Source: Lactuca virosa (taxonomy: Eukaryota; Streptophyta; Magnoliopsida; Asterales; Asteraceae). From it: a stretch of DNA of 64,000 bases. A program made the position numbers and the translations under genes. The stretch is taken from assembly GCA_928212115.1 (NCBI GenBank), contig CAKMRJ010001112.1:402608379-402672378 (forward strand). Direction: 5' to 3'. This document shows positions 45,105-57,058 of the stretch, piece by piece (the first letter of the stretch is position 1; the number at the start of each line of letters is the position of its first letter). The notes under the pieces are model-generated. The model was not told where the DNA came from. It worked only from the letters and a program-made list of their open reading frames with translations, and did no database searches.

Positions 45105-48100
45105 ATCTCCCCCTTTGCGGCGATTGAGGCGAGAGTCCTTAACTGCTGAGTTCGCTTATGCACTTCAAATACTTTTGGAATCACGCTTAGCAGAACCTTG
45201 CGAACTTGGATATACCATTGAATCATATCCGAAAAACACTTCTTGTCACCTTTGCTGTTACCCTTGTGCTTGTTGACGAAGTCCATGATATACTCCAGGC
45301 ACGAAGTGGTGAATAAATGTTTGTCGTCAAGAAAGAAACAAACTTTGTGAAAGTCTGCATCAGTTCGCTCCTTCATTTGAAAGGCTACACACCACCCGTC
45401 CTTTTGTATCTTCCCAAGCTTCATTTTGTCAAAACCATCAGGGTTATCTTTGGGGAGTACACTTGGCTTCCTTAGCAGCACTACAACAATCTCAACATCC
45501 ATCTGACTAACCTCTTGAATGTAAGATATTAACATTTGCTTGAGGTGAGTAACAACGGGCTCATATTTCTGTTCACCCCTCAGCAAGAAGTTGTAGAGCA
45601 TGATCCAATCATATGGGTTCAGACATGGTAGATCGACAAGGGTAAACTCATGCAACTGACTCTTTGAACCTCTAGCAACCTTGAATTTTGCATGTGGGAA
45701 GCTATCGGTTGTGATTGGACCGGTGACCTTTACAGCTGTAATTTTGCTTGCATGCCATGTCTCATACTACGGCTTCATATGATTAAGGTAGAACGAGAAA
45801 AGCAAGTGGTCTGCACCGCTGTCTGTTGCTGGGACATTCGCAACTTTCACAAAACTGGGAAACCTGAAGGGTTTCAGTGTGATCGGAAGGTCCAGCTGCG
45901 AATCTTGTGTATTCTGAAGATCGAATGACACAACTGGTTCCAACCAATACTGACTCGGCGTATCCACAGCTTCACTCAGAATTTGCTTCAGAGTCCTGTC
46001 ACAACCAAAAAATTCTATGCTTTTGTAATCATTATTAGGGACAAAATTGTAAACAAAATCTGGAAGCATGCATGATATTTATTCAATGACAACAAAATTA
46101 CATCAAAAACTCTATACAAACACTGCAAATGGTCAACGAAAGATTGGAAACCCTAAAAATCCTGGTTTAACTCTGTTATGGACTAGGATTTACTTATTGG
46201 GCCTAATGGGCCAATAAGCTTCCAATTTGACTATTTTGGACTTGGAACCCTTAAATGGGCTCCAATTTAACCCACCTTCATGAGGTTTAACATTTTGGGC
46301 CATATTGGGCCTAAAATGGAATAAACTACTCCAATAAGCCTTATTGGGCCATAACTAACCTAATTAGCTTTAATGGGCCATAAAACCCATTCTCTCATGC
46401 TAATTGGGCCGTGAACCATCCAAAGAAGCCCAATGGGCCGAAAAGTAATTATGGGCCTAAGAAATTCGATCAAAGCTAAGAGGTTAAGCCCAACATCATT
46501 CTCTTCATATCTCTAGGCCCATTCTCGGCCCAATGAGTAAAAAAATGTATAATGCAAGAGTGATTAGTGAGGTGCCACCTCACTAATAACCATTAGTCCT
46601 ACATGCAAAAATACACAACATACATCCATAAACTCTCATGTTTCCATGCACCCATCATTTCAAGCTTCTCTCCCCTCTCTTCTTATCTTGGGCCGAGAAT
46701 CAACACACACACACACATTTTATCAAACTCCTTCTAAGTATACATTCAAGAACACCTCTCCTCTTTCATCAAGAAATTTCGAGACTTAGAAGCATTTCAA
46801 GGAGGTTTCAACCAAAAATCACTTAAAGTTACACTCTAGTGGTAAGATCTTACAAATCTAAGTAACATACTTTCTTTTTGAACTCATTCATTCTTCTTAC
46901 CACCTTAATTTCGTGATCATGCTCCCTAGAACCCATCTAAGTTCGAAATCCACTCAAGGAGCTTGCTAGAACCAAAAAAACAACACCATCTTCTTCCATT
47001 CTTCTTCAAAAACCGAGAACAACAAGCAAAGGTGAGTTCATACCCCCTTGTTTTCGGTTTTTACTTGTTTTTGGAGGGAGAATACAAGTTGCTTTATGTA
47101 GATCTATGTGTATATGCATGAATATGTGTGTTTTTCATGACTTATTTTGGTGATTATGTGCTATTTACTTCATAAATCTAAAAATAAGTTAAGAATATTA
47201 AGTTTATAACTTGGATCTACATGAAAACCTTGAGAAAAGTATGTGTTATCACATATAATACACGTAAACTAGTAGATATGGGATTTATACACTCAAAATA
47301 GTAAAAATGAGTGTTGTGTTCAAAGATCTATAAACTAAACTCAAAAATTAGTCCTTCACAGAAAAGTTTTGGTCCAATCTCGAACTGTTTTGACCACCTA
47401 AATGATAATATTTTTCAAAACTGTTTTACATCAAAAAGGTTCAGGTTTATACCTTTCAAATGAATACTCTCACGTTTTCATACGATTTTTCTACAATTTT
47501 TGGCGAATTTTACAAAACTGCCTATCAGATTTGAAATAATTTCGGATCAGTCTATGAAGGCGAGCAATTTCACACTTGTTAGAGGCCATTAAAAATTATG
47601 AGAAAAATTGTGAACAAAGTAGACAAAATTTACAAACTTCCAGAATTTACGGATCCAAATTTCGACTTACTATGATTTTTCTACAAAATTTTCAACAACT
47701 AGGTCAGAAAAGCCAAAAACCAGAAAAATGTGTGTTTTCACAAAAATCAAGCCAAAAATGATATTTTTGACAAAAATGGGTTTAAAATGTTATTTTTACC
47801 ACAAACTAGTCATAAACACAAATTTTGAACAAATAAGGGCTGAAAATGTCAAAAGTTGTATTTTGGGCTGAAATTATAATTTAAGATTTTATTTGGGCCG
47901 AAAATGCCAAGTTAAGTAATCAAATGGACTAAAATGTCATTTTTCATCAAAAAGGACTAAAAGTATCATTTTGCACCATTAAGGGCTGAAAAGGTAAATT
48001 TTGTATGAAAAAGGGATTGAAATGGTCAAATAAACATTTTGGGCCAAATATGTAAATTTCTAAACAATTGGACCAAAGATATAAATTTTTACGACATGAA

Positions 48101-51100
48101 GGTTTAAAAATGGTATTTTTATAAAAACTAAGAATATCGTTACAAACCAACATTGAGTATTTAACATTGAAAGTAAACACTAAGTGTATTCTAAATCCTA
48201 TACTACAATTTAACGACAAAACAGATAAATCATTCAAGGATTGGGTCCAATATCGATTATTGGGCCCGATATAAACAAAACATGTATATTGGGCCTTGGT
48301 GACCCAATTACATGCCCGACGGGCCTTTATTAGCTTCGACATGCTATTGGGCCTTAGTGGCCCATTTGCATTGCTAATATGGTCCTAAACATTCATCATA
48401 TGCTTAATGGGCTATAACGTATCCGTAGCATACTCGACAGCCTGCAATAACATACAAAGTTAGTGGGCCTCCGTTGTCCTCTTTCGTGTCTGTTAGGCTT
48501 ACCTTATATTCACGTAAACATAAATCGGGTTGTAAAACAATGTTATTCAATTTCATTTGGATTTAGTGAGAAATAACGGGTGGCACCAATAAGTGTCGGT
48601 CGTAGTCTGTAGTTATAATCAGAGTCTCCTGGAGGGAGAGCGAGAGTTTGTGTATAGATTTATACGGGGGTGACTCCCCCACACCTGAGCTGTTCGCTAC
48701 AGTTAGACTCGGCCAGTCTAGGGTGACAAAATCTTGATCAAAACCAGCGTTTGGAAAAATGCCAAGACATGCGAATTAGTCATTATTATGCATGGTTATA
48801 ATGACTCACATAGAGATCCATTACCATCTAAGTATTCATGGGAAATCATATTCATACACTGTGACGATGCAAAGTGATTCATACAATAATACAAAACTAT
48901 CATGCTAATTGAATTGGAAAACATCGGGTTTTCCGGGGAACGACATTATTCACTTCTATATACAACAACTACAATACAAGGAACAATTATGAAAGGCATT
49001 CACTTTTACATGTTTTGAAATCACATACATATACACTTATGGGATCATCACATCTTTTTCGTAAACAGTTTTTGTTACAGAAAATATCGGATTTTCTGGG
49101 TTTTACAAACATTATATATGTTGACCGTTTTCAAAATAACAATACAAAATATTTTTATATCAAACATGATCATGAACTCACCAACATTATATATGTTGAC
49201 CGTTTTCAAAATAACTTGTATTCTCAGGTAACCGTTAGAACGAAGAATCATCAAGCGTGTTTCTGAAATTTCTTTTGTGCAAAGTCAGTCGTTAAACAGC
49301 TTACGTTCTGTGATGTTGTAATGTAAACAATGTACTTGATGTGAACAAGGTCAGTTGTAATGTATTAATGCATGGTGATGTTTATGTTATGTTTCATGTA
49401 TATTCATTGTGATGATATTTCAATTTAAGTCACACGAGCCCTTGGACGTTTCCGCCGTCTGGTTCGGGGGTGTGACAAGTCCACACTGGAAACAAAAGCT
49501 TTCGACTTTCCAGAGTGACTTGAGCTTCACATTCGACCTTTTCCTTCTCTCCAGCCTCCCGAACAATTCTTTGATGCTCATCTATCTGAGCTTCATGGTA
49601 TCTTCTTCTTTTTAGTTCGTGTTCGTCAGGCTCTTCATCTTCACTCTTATCAATTATTGGTTCTTCATTGATCAGCTTCTCTTTGCCTTTTGGTTCATTT
49701 TCGCTTTTAGGCTTGACAGTGGGCTTGACTGAAGGTTTGGGGTTTTCCTTCTTGGATTGTTTCACTTCTTCCCTCCTGTTTCAGAATTGAGCTGGATTTC
49801 GGAACACCTTCCAATCTATTGAGCATTGCAAATACTGGTCTGAGCTTTCCGGAGAGATGCTTCTTGATTGTTATTGTGATCATCGAGTTACGAGTCTCAA
49901 TGATGTCCGAAAGTAGTGTATTCACATCTGCTACACAACTTTTCATAACTGCCTTTTCGGACAGCAGATCATTGATTTGTTTCTCGACATGCTCTAGCTC
50001 GACTGTTAAGACTTTCACTTTTTCAGTATTTACAGCAAGAGCATCCATTATCTTACTCTCAGTTGCCAAGTCATCTTGAAGTTTCGTGATCTTCGATGAA
50101 GTAGAGGAGTTGAGCTCGACATTGTCTGTTTGAAGACCAGTGCGAACCTCTTCGAGTTTCACTTTCTCCGTTTTTAGTGTTGAGCCAAGGCTATAAATAA
50201 CTTCATTAGCCTTCGCTGTGTTGGACTCGAATGAGGTTTGAAATTTCTCCATGAACAGACGAGCATCTATAATTAGTTTACCAACTTTTTTGGCCGTGTT
50301 GTTGTACACTGAAGCAGAAGCATCTACCGCTTTGTTTGTCTTTTCAAGGTTAGCAGAGTGTTCTTTCGTAAGGGTCTCGAGGAAGGACTTGATCGTTGCT
50401 TGTGAATAATTGTCACTGGATGATGCTTAGAAGCTTGAAGCAACGAGTCCAGTTTCTCATTGACAGTCCTGAGTTACCCTTTTGTGACGGGGGCTTCATC
50501 ATCACTTTCAGTCCGAATGTTAAATGGACTGTAGGTGAATCCTGCAAAGTCGTCGTCATCACCACCATAGATCGTATCTGGATCATCCTGGCGGAAATGA
50601 GAGATAGGTGGAGTGGAATGACCGACTATGAAACCTGAAGCACCTGCCCCCGCATTAGATGCGTGGAATCAGTATAGAATGGGGTTTGGACATGCGAAAC
50701 ACCTAATGACACCGTTGGGCATGGGGCAATTGTAATGGGAGTGGGAATAGTGGCAGTTGGAGAAGGGGCAGAAAAATCTTGGGAAATTCTTCATTAATGG
50801 GAACAAAAGTTGGGATTTTAGTGGTTACCTCAGGATTCGTAGTTGCATGCTATGAAACCTTCGGTTGAGATGTAACATCTTCTTCGTTGTCAACTTCCGT
50901 TTGAATTGGAACATCCTAAAACGTTTGTGATTGCGAATCCTCGTGATCTCTTGGTGTCGGAGTTCGTGGTCGACGAGCCATTTTCTTGACTCTCTTCCTT
51001 TTAGGTGTTTGAGCTGGTGCGGAAGGTTCGGCTTCAGGTTTTCGTTTCCCACCCATCTTTGGAGATGGGTCTGGTTCAGACGGACCAACTTTCGTACCCT

Positions 51101-52040
51101 TCTTCTTTCCTCCCTTCTTGGGTTTGTCCGCCTCTTTGAGGACCTTTCACATTTCATCTGTCAAGTGGCGAAAGCCTGAGAGGGGCAAACTGCGATAGGC
51201 TCGCAATATCTCACTCGATGTTGGAACATCACGAAGCATTGCTTCAGGAATGGAACCGATAAAGCTGAACTTTGAGTTATCAGCGAGTATGATGTTCGTT
51301 GTGTGGAAAATATGGATTGAAGCCATACAATACCCTTCCAAGACGGGAATTTTGAGTTTGTTAATCGCCCTTTGAATGATGATGGTCCAGAAACGAGCAC
51401 AAGAGATTTCACTGTGTCGTGTGGTAGAAAGAGTGCTTTGAACCAACTGAGCCCAGATAACAGACCCGTAATCCAAGTTGATGCCGGAGTAGATGTCGTA
51501 CATCATAGTCATGAATAGCTTGCTCGCACAGTCCGAGCCAGTAACTCTTTCTGAGAAGCTTTTGAAGAGCATTGTGAAGAAACCGTTCCACATCAGCGGC
51601 AAGTTAGGCTTCTTGAACTTAGAAACTGCTGCTAATGATTCCTTGTATCCCATCTGGTAGAATATCTCTAGGATTGCAGAGTTGGAGACGCTCTCAGGGT
51701 CAATTAGGTCAAGACCCTGTGGAAGCCCTAGAAGTTGACAGAATATTGATTTTGTTATTTGGGTCTTTTTGTTGAAGATCTCAAACGAGATCAGTTCTTC
51801 CCCTTTTGAATAACTAGAAGTGGAGTAGGCCTTGGATATATGCACCAGAGGAACGATTTCAGACTTGGTAAGCGCGATGACGAGCGGAGAATACCTCAGG
51901 CACTCGACGATTGGTTGGAGAAACCCTTCATATTTCGCTGAGTCAAGATCGAGCATCAAGTTTTGATTTGCTTTTAGGTTGAGGATTGAGGACTAGGCCA
52001 CATTTTCTGCAACTGAAGGAGTCTCTGAAGAAGCTGCCAT
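45014..52040 (-). pseudogene. Long env-position ORF of the Sirevirus-like element, interrupted
   Basis: ATG at 52040 (minus, MAASSETPSVAENVA), an in-frame stop after 15 codons, then a 270-codon open N-terminal domain (51959-51147; SAKYEGFLQPIVECLRYSP, LPLMWNGFF, SFIGSIPEAMLRD). Next come a Lys/Pro-rich linker with several stops (51146-50400), a coiled-coil-like Glu/Lys/Leu/Thr-rich segment (50309-49707) and a charged segment ending at 49483. After the 3.5 kb solo LTR it resumes at 45991 and runs to 45014 (SFDLQNTQDSQLDLPITL; CLEYIMDFVNKHKG). I know similar N-terminal domains from unannotated ORFs of Asteraceae retroelements. There is no known fold and no clear transmembrane segment; its function is unknown. 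Confidence 0.65.
45997..49477 (+). mobile_element. Gypsy-type solo LTR, 3.48 kb, TSD AGTCC
   Basis: It starts TGTCACAACC and ends GGGGGTGTGACA, so the outer seven bases TGTCACA/TGTGACA are perfect inverted repeats. The 5 bp AGTCC is duplicated at 45992-45996 and 49478-49482. There is no gag-pol inside. The content is non-coding with many TTGGGCC phrases (46190-46510, 48240-48420). The length fits the very long LTRs of some plant Gypsy elements. Presumably formed by LTR-LTR recombination. Confidence 0.9.
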
Positions 52041-52140
52041 TGAAGCTTGGTGAAGAAGACGATGAACAGTAGAGACTATAATCGCCGGAGGATTTGTTTG
52101 CTTTTTGAGAGTAGTAATTAATTAATGAAGCGGCGAAATC

Positions 52141-52148
52141 CTTTTATA
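52141..52148 (-). promoter_or_regulatory. TATA-like box 101 bp upstream of the env-position ORF
   Basis: Minus-strand TATAAAAG ends about 100 bp before the ATG at 52040, followed by a pyrimidine/CAA-rich leader (ACTCTCAAAAAGCAAACAAA). This spacing looks like a normal plant core promoter rather than a read-through ORF. Activity is not shown. Confidence 0.5.
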
Positions 52149-52933
52149 CGGAGTAGTAGGTGAGAGAAAACCATCGATTGGTTGCATCGGTTACTGAAAA
52201 AGCGCCTAAAAAGGCGTGACCGACAGTTGTGACATGTGTCATTCGGCGTCAAATCAGCGTCGTTTTAAATTCTTGCGCTTAATATTATCTTTTAAAATGT
52301 TGTGTCAGCAACGCGCTTTCTCAGTTGATTCTTTTATGAACTTTCGCAGTGAATAGTCATCATCATGTCTGCGAAACTAGAAGAAAATATGAGTGTCACG
52401 AACCAGACTTTGGAAAATCACAAGGATCTTCGTGCGAGAGTGTGCCAAAGATAAAGAAATAAATCAAAATTGTATGGGATTTTAGTGATGTCTTATTAAG
52501 ACGCAAAGTAGTGGATCCCGGGCAGTGATCTCTTCCTTCGGAGTCAAGAGAGACTCTAAAGTGTCTGTGTGGTTTTCCGTTGAATTACGATCACATGTTT
52601 GTTGAGAAACAGTGAAAGGCATCTTTGTATTAGGCTTTAAGGGTGGCTTTTATCTTCAACCAAACTACGAAACTTGATATAAGTCCGAACGTTCGGATGA
52701 AGTACTTGTCTGACCGGTGTAGCCATAAAAACAAGTATGCTATGGAATTATTTTAAGTGACTAGGGTAAGAATAGAAATCTCGAAAAATAAAACTGGATC
52801 TATTGGGAAGAAATGTCTTAGGGCTAGAACGTCTCATTACGATCACTCAAAAAGAAAAAGAGATTTCTTGGTACTGACCACGAAAGTGGACATTCGTTAA
52901 TTCCATGGTGAAATATCTAGAGCATGTATATTG
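52149..52933. other. Upstream part of the pol-to-ORF spacer
   Basis: No coding resemblance. It may contain promoter sequence for the extra ORF (minus). It includes TTTCGCAGTGAATAG near 52344 that resembles the 49 bp repeat at 54424. Confidence 0.4.
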
Positions 52934-53693
52934 TGATGGGTTTTGAGCATTCTAACACTCCTATGGTGTACATGCAACCCTATAAACCTTGAATCTATGT
53001 TTTCTCTAATATACATGCAAATTTTATTTTTCAAGGTTTACTTCCTAACTAGCATGGCATGGGGAATATGTAATATAAAACTAGTAGAAGTACATACCTT
53101 TCTTGTTGCTTGGATTCCTTGAAGACTTTGTGAGCCTAGCACCCCAAATGTTGTGCCTCAAATGCTTCACACAACACCACAAGACTTGGAATAACTTGAG
53201 AGAATTTCACTAACACTCAAAATCGGTTATGCCCTCTTAGAACTCAACTAGTGGCCGATTTTGCTAGCTATAGGGTTCCTTTTATAGTGTTGTCACAATT
53301 AGGGTTTACACATGAATGCCCTTAATTGTCATGACTCTTGATTTCTAATGATCCATGGGTTTGTAACTCCCATATCCATGGAGCTCCAAACCACAATAAA
53401 CCATGGATCATGAATCCACCATAAAAGATTAGATGATTGTCATAATCAACCCTATGTATTTAATTAGTCTCATTTTGATCACCAAATTAATTCTAAATTA
53501 ATACTTGATCAATACTAATTAAATAATACTATTATTAATATATTAGAACTTATAATATATTAATAATCACAAGTGTCCTTTCTCTCATTTAGTCTATCCA
53601 AGTATTGCAATGCCATGCAACCCAAATGGACCATGCCGGGTCGGGTCAAGTACATACCAAATAAAGTTATGGACTTAGACACTATATCCAACA
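52934..53693 (-). mobile_element. Copia solo LTR, 760 bp, TSD TATTG
   Basis: On the minus strand it starts TGTTGGATATAGTGTCTAAG and ends AAAACCCATCA, like the LTRs of Copia A and B. The 5 bp TATTG is duplicated at 52929-52933 and 53694-53698. No internal sequence remains. It sits in the spacer between Sirevirus pol and the extra ORF. Confidence 0.93.
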
Positions 53694-53698
53694 TATTG

Positions 53699-54423
53699 TT
53701 CACCGTAAATTTGTATATATGTGTTGGATGTTGGGTTTCACTCAATTCGTGGTTATAACGAATTTAAGATCATAAAAACAGAATTGGTTGTAACCATAAA
53801 CCTCAGTGGTAACTTCTGAGAGTCTCAAGGGTTACATTTGTGAATGCGAAAGTTGATGGAGAAATGGTATGAGGTGGTTCCAAAGAAAGAATGTACCTCT
53901 TTTATGCGAAAGTGACAAAGCAGGTAACTCTTAACTCGATGTGAGAAGAGTCAGGTAGCCCTGGACTTATGTGAATGAACAACCTTATTGGGAAGAAATG
54001 ATTGGTGTTATCGAATCATTAAGGCTTCAACATAGAAAGTCTTTGAGGCTTTGGTCGACATGCAACAACATGCTTCCAGGGACACTTAACTAGTGCAAAG
54101 TTTCGGAATGTTTACCTGCCCCATCATTCATAATTGAGATCACCAAGAAGTTTGTCTTGAAACCTGCTCAATTAGCTAATATTTTTGGTATTTTATAATT
54201 TTATAATAGAAATAAATTATGAAAATAAAGAAAATATTTTTGTATTTTTGTTTTTCTGAAAAAGGAATAAAATATTTTTGGATTTTTGATTTAAATGAAA
54301 CAGAAAGAAATAAAATATTTTTGGTTTTTGATTTTTCTGAAAAAGAAATAAAAAACTGAAAGAAATAAAGAAAATGTACAAAGGATACAAATAGTTCCAA
54401 ACCATGAATGAACAGTGGACGAT
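53699..54423. other. Spacer downstream of Sirevirus pol
   Basis: Non-coding. An A-rich low-complexity block (54190-54375) with repeated GAAATAAAATATTTTTG phrases generates short false minus-strand frames. Confidence 0.5.
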
Positions 54424-54556
54424 GAGTCACTGCGAACATTCGCATCAATTCACAGTGTGAATAGTTGGTTGCGAGTCACTGCAAGCGTTCGCACCAATTC
54501 ACAGGCCAAAATGATGACTGCGAGTCACTGCGAGCGTTCACACCGATTCACAGGCC
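54424..54556. repeat. 49 bp tandem repeat, 2.7 copies
   Basis: GAGTCACTGC begins at 54424, 54473 and 54522, an exact 49 bp period. Each unit continues with a GCGAACATTCGC-like palindrome and ATTCACAG. The first spacer also has TTCACAGTGTGAA. It lies 11 bases beyond the Sirevirus pol stop codon on the minus strand. Confidence 0.9.
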
Positions 54557-54566
54557 TATCAAAAAC

Positions 54567-55489
54567 TTATGATTGTGAAGGTGATTTCGGAACATATTTA
54601 GCTTCTATCATTCCTAAGCGTTGTAGAATGCGATTGAAGGATTGTTCAGGTAAGGCTTTCGTAAAGATGTCGGCTAACTGATCATCAGATCTTACAAAGT
54701 GTATCTTGACATTTCCATCTTCCACATGATCTTTGATGAAGTGATACCTCAGTGCTATGTGTTTCGTCTTTGAGTGTTGCACTGGGTTGTGGCATATGCG
54801 AATGACGCTCTCTGAATAGCAATACAAGGGGATTCGCTTCATGTTGATGCCATAGTTACGAAGCTGACTCTGAATCCAGATTACTTGTGAAGTGCAAGAT
54901 GCAGCAGCTATGTACTCTGCTTCAACAGTTGATAGGGAGACGCAAGTTTGCTTTTTAGATTGCCAACTTACGAGTTTGCCATCAAGAAATTGACATCCTC
55001 CCATTGTACTCTTTCTATCTAGACCGCATCCTCCAAGATCAGCATCCGAAAACGCTTGCACAAAGAAACCTAAACTCGAAGGGTACCATATTCCCAATGA
55101 GGATGTTCGCTTGAGATACCTAAAGATATTCTTAACAACTGTCATGTGAGGTTTGCAAGGATTCACTTGAAACTTGGCACAATAGCAAACCGAAAACATG
55201 ATATCTGGACGACTAGCAGTCAGATACATCAATGAACCTATCATTTGACGACAGAGTGTCATATCAGCAGCCGGCTTGTCCTGAGATGGAGTTAGTTTCG
55301 TTCTGAATGCCATTGGAACCTTCACTTTTGAATCTCCCACCATTCCAAACTTGGAGAGTACGATCTTTGTATAAGCCTCCTGATTGATGAAAATACCTTC
55401 CTGACTCTATCTTATATTCAAGCCAAAGAAAAAGTTAATCGGACCCATGGAGCTCATCTCAAACTTAGTTTCCATCAACTTTCGGAACT
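54567..55489 (-). pseudogene. Sirevirus-like pol 3' end (RT C-terminus and RNase H)
   Basis: Minus strand: RT C-terminal region (MSSMGPINFFFG, one in-frame stop near 55412), then 258 open codons (55343-54567). These carry ASRPDIMFSVCYCAKFQ, the RNase H start AFSDADLGGCGLDRKS, VSLSTVEAEYIAAASC, HSKTKHIALRYHFIKDH and DQLADIFTKALP. The catalytic Asp, Glu and Asp of RNase H are present. The wording of these motifs is Sirevirus-type. Upstream it ends abruptly at 55489/55490. Confidence 0.85.
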
Positions 55490-55825
55490 TGTGACATCCC
55501 CAAATTTCACGGTCAGAAAAGACCGATTTCGTTTATGCTTTTTAAAATAAAATCAGAGTAATCTTTCAAAAGGTGTTGTGGAATTTGTCTACAAAACAAA
55601 ATATAATAAATATTTATCAAAGCATTTCTTAAAGAAATGTATTTTTGTTTTATTACAAAACTCGGGATGTCCACATCGATACAGACCAAAAGCATAAACA
55701 AAACATACATTCATTTACACTAGTGATGTTGGGTCAAAATTATGGTTTATACTTCGCTTTTCTAGGCAACTGTATTTTTCTGTAATGTTTTATGAGTTTA
55801 CGGCCAGGTTTACGGCCAGGGAGGT

Positions 55826-55841
55826 GTTTACGGCCGTAAAC
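55826..55841. repeat. 16 bp perfect palindrome in LTR
   Basis: GTTTACGGCCGTAAAC is its own reverse complement and is the densest point of the TTTACGGCC motif cluster in this LTR. Confidence 0.85.
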
Positions 55842-55866
55842 CCTGTTTATGGCCCATATTCCCCAA

Positions 55867-55867
<1 letters not shown>

Positions 55868-55918
<51 letters not shown>
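55868..55918. repeat. (TA)n microsatellite in LTR
   Basis: About 25 TA units, read directly, within the LTR at 55490-56172. Confidence 0.95.
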
Positions 55919-55919
<1 letters not shown>

Positions 55920-56540
55920 TGTTAGGTGGTTGAGGAGGGATTGACGAACAGAAAAGGAGTGTACGGCCAAGAGAGAGAGAGAGAGAGAGGAGTTTTAGTG
56001 TGTGTAAGTGTGTGAATCTTGTGTAAGGGAACTTCATTCTAATCAATACATTCAAGATTCATCATCTTCTTCTTCTCATTCTCTTCTATTTTGATCTGAC
56101 ATCATCCGTTTGATTGGGATTCCGCACCATCAAACGGATCTGATTGATACACAAGCATTTTGGGGATTTACAATTGGTATCAGAGCAAGGTTGTATCAAT
56201 CAATTTTGTCAGATCTGGAGCTTATTTGATCTTATTTTGGAAAGATTCTTGCGTTTTTGGATAGATCTCTGAAAATTAGGGGGGTTTGTTCTTCGTGTTT
56301 TTGATAAAAACGAGTTTTTGATCGAGTTTTGGAGCAAAAAGAGGTGAAAAACGCTATTTTTCACGTAATCTGCGAAGCGTTTACGGTCAGCCGGAGTTTA
56401 TGGTCAGGATTTACGGTCGGCGGCGGCGGCGGCGGCGGCGTTTACGGCTAGGGTTTCCCGGAGTTTACGGCCGGTTCTCGCACGTTTACGGTCGGAGTGT
56501 GCGGTCCTCGATGTACGGTTGTTTATTTCTCCCCCTAAAT

Positions 56541-57058
56541 TTGTGCAGAAGACCGCAAATCAACATCTCCTTGAGCTCTGAATCTGTTGCTTCGAACTCA
56601 GTTGCTTCTGATCAACCTGCTGTTGGTAAATACAGGCCACCAATTCCAGTGAAACAGAGTGCCTGTTGTAATTGTGCTTGTGGGAAAAATAAGAGACAAG
56701 GCAAGGATACGCCACCAGGGGCATGAAGAAACAACTTCCCAGTGAAGAAAAAGACTTGTTTTCACTGTGGAACACCTGGACACATTGCCAGAAATTGTCC
56801 TAATCGCGCATACGTTCCCTACTATGCACAAGGCTGGTAGAACGCGCCAAGACGGAGATACTTCAAAAGAAACCCCTCAAGGTCGCGTTCAGACCATGAT
56901 GACTGGAACGCGCAGAAGGCCAAGAATCCAACTCCCAAGAACAAGAAGGGAATGCCAGCCAAGAAGTCCAATCCAAGAGATGCTCTAGCGAAACCAAGAC
57001 CGGCTAGGTCAAAGTCATCTCGAAGATCGGCTTCAAGTTCCAAATCAAGTGCTGAGCC
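56541..57058 (+). pseudogene. gag C-terminal remnant with zinc knuckle
   Basis: The + strand has a Ser-rich stretch, a stop, then KKTCFHCGTPGHIARNCPNR (about 56751-56810), a complete C-X2-C-X4-H-X4-C knuckle. After another stop comes a Lys/Arg/Ser-rich tail (NPKNKKG-type, about 56900-57058). Knuckle and basic tail are of Sirevirus gag style. Broken by stops and cut by Copia B. Confidence 0.7.

Larger units (their letters stand above)
44815..55489 (-). mobile_element. Sirevirus-like copia element (minus) with extra ORF downstream of pol; 5' part missing
   Basis: Reading the minus strand: end of RT plus RNase H (55489-54567), a ~2.5 kb spacer, a long extra ORF region (52040-45014), a polypurine tract (AAAGGGGGAGA, about 45107-45117) and a ~290 bp 3' LTR (45104-44815). 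Sirevirus-type pol followed by an ORF in the env position is a known arrangement of that lineage. Two solo LTRs interrupt the spacer and the ORF, and the upstream pol is cut at 55490 by a + strand LTR element. Confidence 0.75.
55490..57058 (+). mobile_element. LTR retrotransposon 5' part (LTR, PBS, gag end), truncated by Copia B
   Basis: The LTR runs about 55490-56172 (TGTGACATCCCCAAATT ... GGGGATTTACA). A tRNA-iMet PBS TGGTATCAGAGC is at 56175-56186. A leader rich in TTTACGG motifs and a GGC run (56418-56440) follows, then a gag zinc-knuckle piece. Only ~0.4 kb separates PBS and gag end, so gag is internally deleted or the join is composite. Copia B interrupts it at 57059. It inserted into the Sirevirus-like pol, whose other side is outside the window. 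Confidence 0.7.
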
